Shown in pieces: positions 9,701-20,700 of a DNA stretch of 33,712 nucleotides. A program made the translations under genes and the position numbers. The notes under the pieces were generated by a model. The model did no database searches, was not told where the DNA came from, and worked only from the letters and a program-made list of their open reading frames with translations. Numbering within the stretch: the stretch's first letter is position 1; each line of letters starts with the position of its first letter. This DNA is from Methylobacterium sp. Leaf108 (GTDB taxonomy: Bacteria; Pseudomonadota; Alphaproteobacteria; Rhizobiales; Beijerinckiaceae): assembly GCF_001423265.1 (NCBI RefSeq), contig NZ_LMND01000010.1, forward strand, positions 852-34,563. The letters run 5' to 3'.

Positions 9701-9923
9701 CGGAGAGCTTGGGCATGGCCCTCGATTGGGACGACTCCTCCTCGGACGGTGCCATCGCCTGGGCCGGCGTCTGGAACAGCGACTTCAGGTAAGCCGCCAG
9801 CGCCGCGACGGCGAGCGCCAGGTAATAGGGCGTCCCGGTCTTGGCCTGACCGTTCTGCGGGTCGTACTTCTGCGCCCCGTCCGCGGCCTCGACCGCCTTC
9901 GTGCCCTTGGTCTCGATCATCAT
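6795..9923 (-). CDS. Membrane-anchored RTX protein with cadherin-like domain
   Basis: A 1042-aa protein with an unusual layout. A short cytoplasmic-type N-terminus is followed by a 14-18 residue hydrophobic segment (about 33-50, YYLALAVAALAAYL), a low-complexity Gly/Pro/Asp linker (50-225), a cadherin-like Ig domain (226-313, with DPDGDSLSV and TYEVTDG) and RTX repeats (about 318-960). A C-terminal region of about 80 residues may be the secretion signal. The ATG overlaps the exporter stop as ATGA (ATG 9921-9923, TGA 9920-9922), so translation is coupled. Inside the RTX part a module of about 117 residues (351 bp) occurs four times, each starting with a LDLSAT-like strand and a GRETGRD motif. 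Most RTX substrates lack a membrane segment, so this one may be held in the envelope. Function unknown. Confidence 0.85.
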   Translation of the reverse strand: MMIETKGTKAVEAADGAQKYDPQNGQAKTGTPYYLALAVAALAAYLKSLFQTPAQAMAPSEEESSQSRAMPKLSVVPATAEEADAGEPEARLARSSGSAAQSEAPASPYDSPQFLQARALRFASPDSGTDLNDFKASPVIPTPTNDNGGAASRGGGGGGRNRDGGEKTGDDGRPDGHDPAGHDPASHVPSGTDGTDPRTGDDAGLPGGGTGDGDAGTVPGRRNRAPVTTGAVHLADVTGCALLPIALSDLLRNVEDPDGDSLSVRDVTASSGMLTRDGDGWVYDGGALGPVTITYEVTDGEFSITHAAIFNVVERNLIGGTNGDDLILGTPCGDEIDGRDGDDNIDARAGDDVVDGGAGHDHIVGGTGDDVIRGGAGDDVVLAGAGADHVSGGTGADRLFGEEGDDVLFGDAGDDLLDGGEGHDILVGGAGNDLLVGDLGDDRLDGGDGEDHAFGGAGRDVVSGGAGDDRLDGGAGDDALTDGDGTDVALGQEGDDVFVVASDGADDRFDGGGGTDALDLSGTVAGVVVDLAEGTSAGPETGRDLVASIEDVRGGSGADRLVGNSASNHLVGGAGRDNISGAAGNDLLDGGADGDTLSDGTGSDTVLGGGGDDVIVVVADGEDDRFDGGDGTDALDLSATKSGVAVDLVAGTVVGRETGRDTIASVEVVVAGSGADVLTGSEASETLLGGAGRDRVAGGGGSDHLDGGADDDALIDGAGSDIVLGGSGDDILTASLDGEADRFDGGSGRDELDLSATMAGVTVDLAAGTSAGRETGRDAVAGIEDVAGGSGDDALSGDDRANALVGGDGRDRISGGDGGDRLDGGAGDDTLSDGAGRDAVHGGAGDDVIVLALDGEGDVASGGAGMDTLHLGAATKDLLVDLVSHVVSGSENGVDTIESIERIVAGSGSDRFVVGDEDVVLTGGDGEDCFAFDAGANGEATRVVQITDFSVGDYVSLLRYSLFDQGSDALGHSLAEAMERNDGTVSGIQYRSARLDDGDVTVITADLDRDDTFETTIILDGHHTLLFVETANAAAHPAPPSH
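7250..8390 (-). repeat. Four coding modules of about 351 bp in the RTX gene
   Basis: The LDLSAT/VDLxxGT/ETGRD module recurs at about 351-354 bp spacing, with comparable codons near 7658, 8009 and 8363, and a diverged fourth copy near 7300. Each module carries one hydrophobic beta strand block and several GGxGxD calcium turns. The unit differs from the 83-residue module in the RTX gene at the left edge. Confidence 0.7.
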
Positions 9924-11686
9924 GCGGTCACCCGCTCTACGGTGGAGCGCTCCCTTGCGACACGGGACGGCTCGGAGGCTTGCGCGGCCTCGCGGGCCAC
10001 ATTGCCGAGGATCGCTTCCTTCGGACCGAAGGCCGTCAGCTTGCCGTCCTGGATCACCGCGACGGTGTCGACGGCGGCCAGGACGCTGGGACGGTGCGCG
10101 ATGACCACGGCGATGCCGCCGCGGGCCCGCGCCCCCTGGATCGCCGCGGCGAGGGCCGCCTCGCCCTCGCCGTCGAGGTTGGAGTTCGGCTCGTCGAGCA
10201 CGAGCAGGAACGGGTTCCCGTAAAGGGCGCGGGCGAGGCCGATGCGCTGGCGCTGCCCGCCCGAAAGGGCGGTGCCGAACGGGCCGAGCTCGGTGCGGTA
10301 GCCGTCGGGCATCCGCAGGATCATCTCGTGGACGCCAGCGGCCCGGGCCGCGGCGACAACGAGGGCCGGGTCGGGGTTGTCCTGGAGGCGAGAGATGTTC
10401 TCCTCGACGGTCGCATCCATGAGACTGACGTCCTGGGGCAGGTAGCCGATGATCCGCCCCAGGCTTTCCTCGTCCCATTGCGGCAGGTCTGCCCCGTCGA
10501 GGCGAATGCCGCCGCGCAGGATCGGCCAGACGCCCGTGAGCGCCCGGCTCAGGGTGGTCTTGCCGCCGCCGCTGGGACCGATGACGCCGAGCGCCTGCCC
10601 GGCTTTGAGTTCGAAGGCGATGTCAGAGAGCAGCACCCGGCCGGAGCCCGGCGCCGCCACCGTGATGGAGCCGACCCGCAGGGAGGTGCGCGGGGCCGGC
10701 AGCGGCATCGGCTTCTCGTTGCCCGCGAGCGCCACCAAGGTGTCGTTCAGGCGCCCGAAGGCCGTCCGTCCCGCGGCGATGGCCTTCCAGTTGCCCACGG
10801 TCTGGTCGATGGGGGCGAGCGCGCGGGCCGAGGTGATGGAGGCCGCGATGATCGCCCCGGCCGAGAGCTCGCCGCCGATGACGAGGTAGGCGCCGAGGCC
10901 GAGCACGGCCGATTGCAGGATCATGCGCAATACGCGGGAGATGGCGCCGAACGTCCCGGCGATGTCGGTCGTGCGGGTCTGGAGTTCGAGGTGCTCGTCG
11001 TTGGCGAGGCGGTAGCGGTCCACCGCCCGGTCCGCGAAGCCCATCGCCTTGAGGACGTCGGCGTTGCGGGCGTTCGAATCGGCGATGGCGTTGCGGGCAA
11101 CCACGGCCTGCTGGGTCGCGCCCGTCCACCCCCGCGTCAGGAGCTCCGTCAGGATGGTGATGAAGGTCAGCAGCACCGCCCCCCCGATGGTCAGGGCTCC
11201 GAGCCAGGGGTGGAGCATGTAGACGAAGACGAGGAAGATCGGGGTCCAGGGAAGGTCGAACAGCGCGACCAATCCGGGACTTCCGAGAAAGCCCCGGACG
11301 GTGTCGACGTCGCGGCTGCGCTCCATCGATTCGGCGGCGGAGAACCCGTAGCGGGGCATGTCGATGGAGACGCGTTGGGCGAGGGGCGCGACGCGACGGT
11401 CGAGCTGCGCCCCGATGCGGACCAGGATCTGGAGCCGCAGCACGTCGAACATGCCCTGGAAGACGTAGAGTCCGATGGCGAGCGTCGAGAGGCCGATCAG
11501 GGTCGGGAGGCTGCCGCTCGGCAGCGCCCGGTCGTAGACCTGCAGCATGTAGAACGACCCCGTCAGGGCCAGGATGTTGATGGTCCCGGACATCCCGAAC
11601 AGGAACACGAACGGCATCCCGAAATGGCGGGTCAGCCGCTCGACGCTCCGCTTCTTGGCGAGCTGTTTCTGGTCCTTGGATCGCAT
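9920..11686 (-). CDS. Type I secretion system permease/ATPase (PrtD family)
   Basis: Inner-membrane ABC exporter half-transporter, 588 aa, which drives export of RTX substrates in one step through the adaptor and an outer-membrane channel. The transmembrane domain (about 20-300) has predicted helices around 22-45, 62-80, 145-180 and 255-290. The ATPase domain shows Walker A GPSGGGKTT (370-378), Q-loop Q418, signature LSGGQ (474-478), Walker B LLVLDEP (494-500) and H-loop H531, all intact. There is no N-terminal C39 peptidase, so substrates carry an uncleaved C-terminal signal. ATG 11686 is preceded by AGGAGGG at good spacing. It lies 59 bp after the giant peroxidase gene and overlaps the next RTX gene by 4 bp. 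Confidence 0.96.
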   Translation of the reverse strand: MRSKDQKQLAKKRSVERLTRHFGMPFVFLFGMSGTINILALTGSFYMLQVYDRALPSGSLPTLIGLSTLAIGLYVFQGMFDVLRLQILVRIGAQLDRRVAPLAQRVSIDMPRYGFSAAESMERSRDVDTVRGFLGSPGLVALFDLPWTPIFLVFVYMLHPWLGALTIGGAVLLTFITILTELLTRGWTGATQQAVVARNAIADSNARNADVLKAMGFADRAVDRYRLANDEHLELQTRTTDIAGTFGAISRVLRMILQSAVLGLGAYLVIGGELSAGAIIAASITSARALAPIDQTVGNWKAIAAGRTAFGRLNDTLVALAGNEKPMPLPAPRTSLRVGSITVAAPGSGRVLLSDIAFELKAGQALGVIGPSGGGKTTLSRALTGVWPILRGGIRLDGADLPQWDEESLGRIIGYLPQDVSLMDATVEENISRLQDNPDPALVVAAARAAGVHEMILRMPDGYRTELGPFGTALSGGQRQRIGLARALYGNPFLLVLDEPNSNLDGEGEAALAAAIQGARARGGIAVVIAHRPSVLAAVDTVAVIQDGKLTAFGPKEAILGNVAREAAQASEPSRVARERSTVERVTA

Positions 11687-11716
11687 GGCGGGGCCCTCCT
11701 GCGCTCAATCGATGGG

Positions 11717-11740
11717 GAGGGGCCCGGCGATGGGCCCCTC
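11717..11740 (-). other. Intercistronic hairpin between peroxidase and exporter genes
   Basis: GAGGGGCCC (11717-11725) and GGGCCCCTC (11732-11740) form a perfect 9-bp GC stem with a 6-nt loop. There is no T run on the minus strand, so it is not a standard terminator. It could slow decay from the 3' end of the peroxidase message or attenuate read-through, which would set the ratio of substrate to exporter. Confidence 0.6.
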
Positions 11741-11745
11741 TCGCG

Positions 11746-14700
11746 TCAGAGGGCGAAGTCCGCGGCCGTCGCGGCCGGGGCTCCTTTGATGCTGAACTTG
11801 AACTCGGGTGACGCGTCGCCCCCCGTGTTCCCCGCGACCACGGTGTAGTCCCCGTCCGCCCGGGCTTCCTGGGTGACGAGCAGTTGCCCGACCCCGGTGA
11901 AGGCGGCGCCCGTCGCCAGCGTGAAGGACTGGTTGCCGGTCACGCCCTGGTTCGCGTCGATGCCGCTGAGGTCGATCCGGTCGCCGGGCTGGAAGCTCGC
12001 GATGGTGTCGCCGTGGGCCGCCGCCGCGGTCTGGAAGCGATAGGTGTCGGCGCCGAGGCCGCCATCCATCACGTTCACGGCGTCGCTCGCCGTGACGTCG
12101 TCGTTGCCGGAGCCGCCGACGAAATTCTCGATGCCCCAGAGGGTGTCGTTTCCGGATTGGCCGCTGGAGACGCCGCCGCGACCGGCGAGGCCGGTGCCGA
12201 AGTTGGCCGTAATGTTGGCGGTGATCGCCGACATGTCGAGCGTGTCGATACCGGTGCCGCCTCCCATCTCGTCGCCCCAGTAGCTGTCGTCGCCGTCGCC
12301 GAGCTCGGACATGATCAGGTCGTCGCCGTCACCGCCGATGACGATGTCGTTGCCCGCTCCCGCCGTCACGAGGTCGTTGCCGGCCCCGGCGAGGATGCGG
12401 TCGGCGCCGGCGTCGCCGTAGACCATGTCGGCTCCCGCGCCGGCCAGGATGTCGTCGCCGCCCGCGCCTCCGAAGACGATGTCGCGCCCACCGCCGGCTT
12501 CGATGAAGTCGTTCCCGTCGCCGGCCCGGATGACGTCCGCTCCTTCCCCGGAGAGGATGTTGTCGTCGCCTTCCAAGCCCAGGACCGTGTCGGCCAGTGC
12601 CGTTCCGGACAGGACGTCGCCGTTGGCGGTACCCACGAGCTGGTTCGAGGATGGCTCGGTCGGCGGGTTGTCCGTTCCACCGCCGGTGGTATCACCGTCG
12701 TCATCGTTTTCGGTGTCGTCGTCGGGATCGGTATCGCTATCCTCGTCACCATCGTCGTCGGGATCGGTATCGATATCGCCGTCATCGTCATCGTCGCCGT
12801 CGCCGTCGCCGACGGTGCCGCCGTCACCATTGTCCCCGTCCTCGTCGTCGACGGCGAAGATGTCCTCCTGCAGTCCGGTCAGCCCGGTGTTGCGCGCGAC
12901 AATGTCCGAGAAGTTCTGGCCGTCCACGATGTTCTCGTAGAAGTCGAAGTTGTCGAATCGGTCGGTGTAGTAGAGGCGATCGCCCTCTTGCAGGCGGTCG
13001 AACTGCTCGTGCAGCACGACCCAGAACGTCTGGCCCACGACGCCGCCGTTGATGTGCTGCTCGGCGAGGCCACCGACCCAGAGGTCGACCCGGTCGATGC
13101 CGGACACGTACTCGGTGCCGTCGGTCCGCTGGTGGATGGCGATGTCCGGGTTGGCTGCCACGAAGGCCGCACGCTCCGCGGGGGTCGCCAGCACCAGGTC
13201 GGGATAGGCCTGCTTGAACTGCGCGATGACGGTGGCGGAGAGGCCGTTCCGGGCCTGGAAGTCCTCCCAGGAGGCGTAGGGCCGGAGGTCGCCCGCATAG
13301 CCCACCGCCTCGTGGATGTAGGGATCGGCCGACGCCATGAGATCGGCGCGGACCTGGTTGAGCGAGCCGAGGCCGACATCGCGGCCACGGGCGACGTTGA
13401 AGGCGAACAGGTCGGCGCTGATGCGGACGAGGTCGTTGCGCACGGCGTCGACGATGTTGAAGTCGACCTCCTCGGCCGGCTGGGTCGCGACTCCGGCGAG
13501 GATGGCGTTGGCCCCGAGCTGCGCATAGCCCGGCTGCGGCACGTAGCCGGGAGGCAGGGGCGCCGTGAATACGGACGCGTCGTTCGACGGGTTGAGGAAG
13601 GCGTCGAACAACGCGACCTGCCGCGGCTGCCCGTCGGGCCCCATCACGGTCAGGGTCTCGCCGATCAGCGAGTGCCCGACGCGGTAGACCGCGGAGGCGA
13701 ACTCGTGGGAGATCCGGGCGTCGACGTCCGGGTTGTACCCGTCGTGGCCGTGGGTGCCTAGCCCGCGCATGCCGCCGATGAGCTGGTCGGCGAACTCGTC
13801 GAAGACGACGCGCTGGTACTCCGACTCGTTGAGCATCTTGGCGGCCTGGAACACCTCCTCCGGCGTCCCCTCGAAACCCGCCTCCACGAGGTTCTCGGCA
13901 TGGAAGTTGTGGTTGCGCGCCCAGATCGTGTGCATGGCGGTCAGCGCCACGTTCTCGTTGGTCCGCCCGTCACCGGCCACGTAGTGGTCGAGCAGGCTGA
14001 CGAAGGGGTTCGTGTCGAGGAGCAGCGCGTTGCCGCTGCCCATGAAATTCGAAGCGAAGGCGCTCACGGCCTCGGGGTCGAACGCGCCGGCCGCGTTGAA
14101 CAGGGAGCCGGACCTGGTCTCGGTGATGGGGAAGTTCGAGAAGTAGGCTCGGAAGCTCATCGAGCCGCCGGGAAGCGAGGCGTCGTCGAAGACGGTGTCC
14201 GCCTCCCAATGGTGCTGGATGAGCTCGCGCAGGGTCGGCAGCAGGTTGAAGCCGAGGGCGGTCGGGTCGGCCGCGCCGGCGAGGAGACGCGCGCCCACGC
14301 CCTGGTTGCCGTCGCTCTCCCGGAGGAACTGACCGACGAGCTCGTGCGAGCCGTAGGCCTGGTTCTGGTCGACGTAGGGCGAGGTCTTGTTGAGGTGCTG
14401 GGGTACGCCGTCCACGACGGACGACACCTCTCCGCGGGTCAGGTCGGCGGGGTTGTTGGTGGTCGATGTCCGTCCCGTCCCGAGTTGATCGATCTGCACG
14501 ATGCCGTTGGCCGCGCTCTTCGGCAGGAAGTCGAGGCCGTGGTCGAAATACTGCCCGAACGCCATGAAGAAGATGTTCGAGCCGTTGGCCTGGTGCGGCA
14601 GGCCGGCTTCCTGGGTTCCGAGCACGTTGCTGATGGCGCGGGCGTCGAGGCCGGCGTAGAGCGGATTCAGGGCGTTGTTGCCGATGGCGGGGTCGAAGGC

Positions 14701-17700
14701 GCCGTAATGGGCGTCCGTCAGGCGGATGAACGGTTGATCGGCAGCGCCGAACTCCGGATGGGCCGGGTTGTTGCCGGCGCCGGAAAGCGAGCGCACGCCG
14801 GTTGCCCCGTCCGTGTCATCGTCGTCCTCGAACGCGGGGCGGCCCTGAACGAGGTTCTTGATCCCGGCGAGGTCTGCCACCGTGAGCGCGAATGCGCCGT
14901 CGATGCCGCCCCCACCGCCGGGCTGCTCCTCGCCTGGGTCCAGGGTTTCGGCGAAGGAAGGCGTTCCGGCACTCGCATAGGTGATGGTGTGCGAGCCGTG
15001 GGTCAGGGTCGTCATACCGTTGGCGTGCGTCTCGACGTAATCGGAACGGGTCGTGCCCGGCGCAAGCTCGATGACGTCCTGCTCCCGAAGCGTTCCCACG
15101 ATCGTGTCGACGCCGCCGTTGGAGCGGAAGACGATTCGGTGCGCGGAAGAGAGACCGGACACGTCGACGGCGTCGTTGCCGGCCGTGCCCTCGATGGTGA
15201 TCGTGTTGAGGTTCAGGCTTGTCGTTGAGAAGTCGCCGGAGACGATCACGGTGTCACCCAAGCCCGCGAGCCCGCCGGTGGGAGGATTGGTGCCCGACAC
15301 CGTGCGCGTGCCGATCCGGATCTCCTCGATGTCCCGCAGCTCCGCGATGATGTTCGCGTTACCGGTGCCGCCCCGCGTGATCACGATCTCGGTCAGGCCG
15401 TTGAGGCTTGCGAGGTCGTTCCCGGCGACCGCATCCCACGCCGCGCGGGTGTAGACCCTGAAGGTCTCGGCGGCCAGAACCGCTCCGTTGACGACGAACT
15501 CGTCCGTTCCATTGATTCCGCCATCGACGATGTCGCGTCCGTCGTTGGGGTTCAAGAACACTCCGCCGTTCCAGGTGATGAGGTCGTCGCCCGTCCCGCC
15601 ATCGATGACGTCGGTTCCAGCGCCGCCCTCCACCTCGTCGTTCCCGGCACCGGCGTTGAGGGTGTCGTTGCCGGCACCACCCTGGACGAAGTCGTCGCCG
15701 GCGAGGGCGTTGACCGTGTCGTTGCCGCCATTGGCGAGGATGCGGTCCGCGCCGTTCGTGCCGGTGATCGTGGTTCCTTGGGCACCATCGGTGATGGTGT
15801 CGCCGACGATGTCCGTCGGTGCCGAGAAGACCCGCTCCGCGTAGCCGCCCTCGTCGGTGAAGCTCACGGCGACACGGACGGGACGGCCGACCTGAGCCTG
15901 CTGCGGAGTGAAGTTCTGGCCCGTCGCTCCTACGATGTCGGTCCAGGTTACCCCGTCGGCACCCAGAGATTGCCACTGGTAGCCGAACGTCGCGGGCAAG
16001 CCGTTCAGGTCGGCGATGCCGACCGCGCTCGCCTGCAATTGGGACAGTTCCGTCGGGGTCGTGTCGTTGACGGTCGGGGCCCCGGTGGCGGCCACGTTGG
16101 TGAGGAACACTGCCCGATCGGCGAACTGGGCCCGCTCGATGTTGTGGAGCGTGTCGACACCGTCCGACAACCTCGTCGCCGGGCCTTGCACGAATCCGGT
16201 ATGGCTGACCCTGAAGGTGCCATCGCCGAGGTTCATCACCGTGTAGTTGGCGCGAACGTCCGAGAAGACGGCCGTATCGACCTCTCCCGGCGTCGAACCG
16301 ACATCGAGGACCTCGCGCACGATGTGCATCTGGTCCGGCCGGACGGTGCGGGCGATCATCAGCTCGAAAAGCGACTTGCCCTCCCACTCCGCCGGGAAGC
16401 CGAGTGGGTCGCCGGCTTCCCACCCCTCGGGTTTCTGGAAGGCATGCTTGAGGCTGTCGACCGTGGCGATCTCCGCTCCGTCGCCGTTGGCCCCGCCCCT
16501 GATGCTGATGCGAACGTTCAGCCAGCGGTCGCCGTCGAGGATGTCGTCGGCGGCGTTGCCCTGGAGTCGGTCGCTGCCCCCGCCGCCGAGCAGGATGTTC
16601 CCCGCCTCGAAGAGGCCGTTGGCGCCGAGCGTGACGATCTGGTTCAGCCCGGCGATCCGGGCGAGCCCGGCCGCGTCGAGGCCGTCGTTGAAGAACACCC
16701 CTTCGTTGGCCGCCACCGTACCGCCACCGGGATCGGCGGCATCGGCCGCGGTGCGGTCGTCGCCGATCAGCGTGTCGTCGTTCTTCCAGCCAGACAGCGC
16801 CTCGGTCGAGTCGAAGCGGTTACGCAGGATGTCGGCCTCCTCCGTCGTAAAGATCGGAATGCGCATGTCGGCGTAGCCGTTGAGGGCGTTGCCCTTGAAG
16901 ATCGCCCAGTCGAAGCCGAACATGCCCTCGCTGCGCATGACGCTCTCGCCTTGCACCATGATGTCGTCGCCGGACTCGCCGTCGAAATCGTGCTCGTCGC
17001 CGCCGGCGAACATGACGTCGTGGCCCTTGATGACGGAGTTGAAGAACAGCTCCGAGTTATCGCCGGCCGTGGTGTCGAAGCCGCCGCCGGCCTCCATCCA
17101 GTCGTCGCCCTCGTTGCCCATCAGCAGGTCGGCGCCGTCGCCGCCGAGCACGAAATCGTCCCCGGCTCCCGCGAACACTTCGGTGGAGTCCACCCCGACG
17201 AAGACGACGTCCTTGCCGGTGCCACCCATCAGGATGTCGATGCCGTTCGAGTTGGCGATGACGTCGTTACCGCCCTCGCCCTTCAGGAAGTCGCCTGTGT
17301 CGCCGGAATCGGTGATGATGTCGTCGCCGTCGCCGCCGTTGACGAGGTCGACGCCCGCGCCGGACTCGATCCGGTCGTCGCCCGCGTCGCCCCAGATCCC
17401 GTCGTCGCCGAAGTCCGTGATGATGGTGTCGTTACCGTCGGTGCCCCCCGCAAGAACGTGCTCGCCGCCGGTGAAGCGGAGGTAATGGCCGGAGTCGAAC
17501 ACACGGGCGAGCGCGGCTGTATCGATGAGGGTCGCATCGATGACGGGCCCGGGAGTGGCCAAGGCTTGGCCCGTGCGCAGCACGTTGCCGTCGGCGTCGC
17601 GGGCGAAAGGGTCGGACGCGGCATGATAGTCGGGGGTGTTCGCCGGAGTCAGGTCGGACCGGTAGACCGTCTCCGAGGTCCGGATGATGTCGACGTCGTC

Positions 17701-20700
17701 CACCAGCATCTGGGTGTTGGCCGGGCCGGTGCTCTGGACCACCAGACGCATCTGCTGGCCGGCAAGGTTGGTGGGGATCACGCCGGAGTCGAGCGTGAAA
17801 TCTCGCCACTGTCCGTTGGCGGGGGGAAGCAGGTCGACGGAGGATACGACGGTGTTGCCGACCATCAGCCGCGCGACGCCGCCGGGCCAGGCGATATCGA
17901 ATCGGTCGCCCACCTGGAAGGTGTACGTATAGCGGGTGTCGGCCACGAGGGTGGTTCCGACCGCCTGGGCCATCGTGGCCCCGCTCATCAGATAGGCGAC
18001 GTTGGTGCCGTCGCGTCCTTCGGCGTCGACGGTCGTGGCGAAGGGCGCGAAGGTGCCGCCGCCATGCCCCCCGGTGATGGTCCAGCCCGCAGGGCTCGCG
18101 ACCGTATAATTGCCGCTGGGGTCGGAGAAGACGCCCGCGGTGCCGGCGATCAGCACCCGATCGTCGAAGCTTCCATTTGCGAGGACGACCGGCCGGGTCA
18201 CGTCGACGCTCGGCGCGAAGCCGAAGCTCCCATCGGCATCTACCCGGAGCACGGGTGCGTTCCCGAGGTCGGCGTCGGTCAGGACGATGCCGAGCTTGCG
18301 GGCGTTCGCCTTGACGTCCGACCAGGTCACCGGGCTGGCGGCGTTTCCGTTGCCGTCCTCGGCACCGTCGATGAGGCGATCCGAGGGCGTGCCATCGGCG
18401 TTGTAGTGCCTGACGAGGGCATTCACTGAGGCCTGGAGGCCGCTTATCGCGTTTTCGTCAACGTCCGTCTGCGGGTCGTCGCGCATGACCTTGCCAAGGC
18501 CCATAGCCTCGAGCACCGGGTCGTTTCCCGTCGGGTCCTTGCCAACGGTCGTTGGATCGAGAGGATTATCGACACCGTTCTGGTCGACTTGGTTCCTGAT
18601 GTCGACCTCAAGTTCGTAATCGTAGTCCGCGAAGGCATCGACGCCGATATGGCGCGGGACGATGTCGTCGCCCGTGCCTCGCACTCCATCGGGACCGGGC
18701 AGCGCCAGGTCGGTGTTGGCCATCATCAGCTTCGAAAAGGAGTTCTGTTCCAGCTCGACGAGGAAATTCTGCCCCTGGACCCGGGTGAGGTAGTAGAAGC
18801 GGTCGGCGTCCTGGAGATTCTCCATCTGTGCTTCGAACACGGCGTTGAAGGTCGAGCCGAGCAGGCCGCCGAACGGCATCTGCTTCTCCGCGAGGCCGCC
18901 GATCCACAGATCGACCGCGTTCAAGCCGGTCTCGATACCCGCCCAGGTACCGCGGGAGTTGAGGTAGTCGAGCCTGTCGCCCGGGGCTCCGCTACCGCCG
19001 AGGACCAGCGCCATCGCCGCGTCTCGCTTGCCGTCGAGCGTCGTCGCCCCGGCGATCGACGAATGGGTGCCGTAGGCGGCCACGAAGTTGACGATCGACA
19101 TCGGGTTCTTGAGGTTGCCCGTCATGTCCGCCCAGCTCGTGTAGGGCGTGAGGAAGGTCGAACCCGTGGCGGCGAACAGCTGCGTGCGCGCTTCGTTCAG
19201 GGTTGGCGTACCGGTCTCGCGGCCGCGCGCGATATTGATGGCGGCGAGGTCGAGGGGCAGGCCGAGCAGGTTGTTGCGCACGGCGCCGACCACGAACTCG
19301 TCGATCTCGCTCCCGCGCTCGACGATCATGCCGCGGATGATGGCGCCCGCGGCGGCATCGTGGTTCAGCGTGGGCGTTCCGTCGGCCGCGAGGTCGCCCG
19401 GGCTGTCGAACATCACCGGGTTGAGGAAGGCATCGATCAGCCCGAGATCCCCGTCGAGCGCCTGTCCGTCCGCGCCGACGCGCGGCATGTTTTCGGTCAG
19501 CATCGAGTGCCCGAAGCGATAGACCGTGTTGGCGAACTCGGCGAAGATCGCCGGGTCGATCTCCGTCACCGAGTTGAACACGAAGGGGTCGATCAGGGGC
19601 TGCACCTTACGGGCGAACTCCTCGAACACGAGGTGCTGGTATTGCATCTCGGTGGCGAAGCGGCCCGCCTGGAACAGGCGCTCGCCGTTCCAGTTCAGCT
19701 CGATGCCGATGAGGCCCGTCGAGGCGTCGCCGTCCGCCAGCGCCGTGACGAAGGCATCCCGGTTCGGGGCCGTGGCGAGGCCGGCCTTGATCGCGGTCAG
19801 GTCGGCCTGCGTGATTGGGGCGTCGAGCCATTGCCGCACGAAGGCGAGGTCGCCGTCCGTCAGGATCGTCAGCTTATGGGCGTCGACCTGCCGGTTGTGC
19901 TCCGAATGGAAGATGTGGTGAACGGCGGTGAGGCCGATGTTCTCGTTCCCGCGCCCGTCACCGGTGGCAAAGTGACGGTCGAGGAGGTCGTTGTCGTACT
20001 CGGTGTTCCTGCCGTTGAGCACCGCCACGTCGTTGCCGACGGCATCGCCGGAGTCCGGCACGAGGATGCCGTTTGCCAGGACGGGCACGGCGTTGTGGGC
20101 GATGTCGTCGAGGAAGGCGTTGAAGGTGCGCGCGATGGCGAACGTCTCGTTGGCGCTGAGGGTGGTTGGCGTCCCGTCGGCGTTCGCGATGGTTGCGCCC
20201 GCGGTCAGTTGCGTGGCCGAAAGCGCGAGGGGCGCCGCGATGCTCCCCGAGACGTAGGCGATGTCACCCTCGGACGTGCGCACCATCACTTGCGGCAGGC
20301 CGTTGGCACCGGGAATGAAGGCGCCGTAGGGATCGGTGAGCAGTTGCGGCACCGAAGAGACGTCGCTGTCCCTCAGGTCGATGCCCAGCATCGTCCGCGC
20401 CTGCTCCTTGACGTCGTGCCAGGTCGCCAGGCCCCCATTCTCGCCGCCAAGCAGCCGGCCGGTGGAGACGGGCCTGCCGTCCACCATTTCGTACTCGCGC
20501 AGGAAGACCTGGTGGGAAGGGTTCGACGTGTAGGTCTGGTTCTGGTCGACGAAGGGCGTGGTGACGTTGCGCTGCGAGCCGTCGACCGGCGTCGAGCGCG
20601 TCAGCACCATGAACTGCGCCTCCGGCCGGACCTCGTCGCCGTTCCCCTGGATGCCGTCGGGACCATGGGTCACGAGCGGGTCGTCCGCCGCGAGCGGGAT

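Noticed and set aside
9924..10478. Upstream extension of the membrane-anchored RTX gene
   Set aside because: The extension is Arg/Pro-rich, lies in another frame over the ABC exporter ATPase domain, and the ATGA overlap at 9920-9923 gives a natural start.
15778..18429. Long plus-strand reading frame opposite the giant peroxidase gene (and similar ones at 18589-20877, 11884-13761, 8217-10223 and 7084-9042)
   Set aside because: They are antisense to clear RTX or peroxidase coding sequence, have no recognisable domains, and arise from high GC content and repeated Gly/Asp codons.
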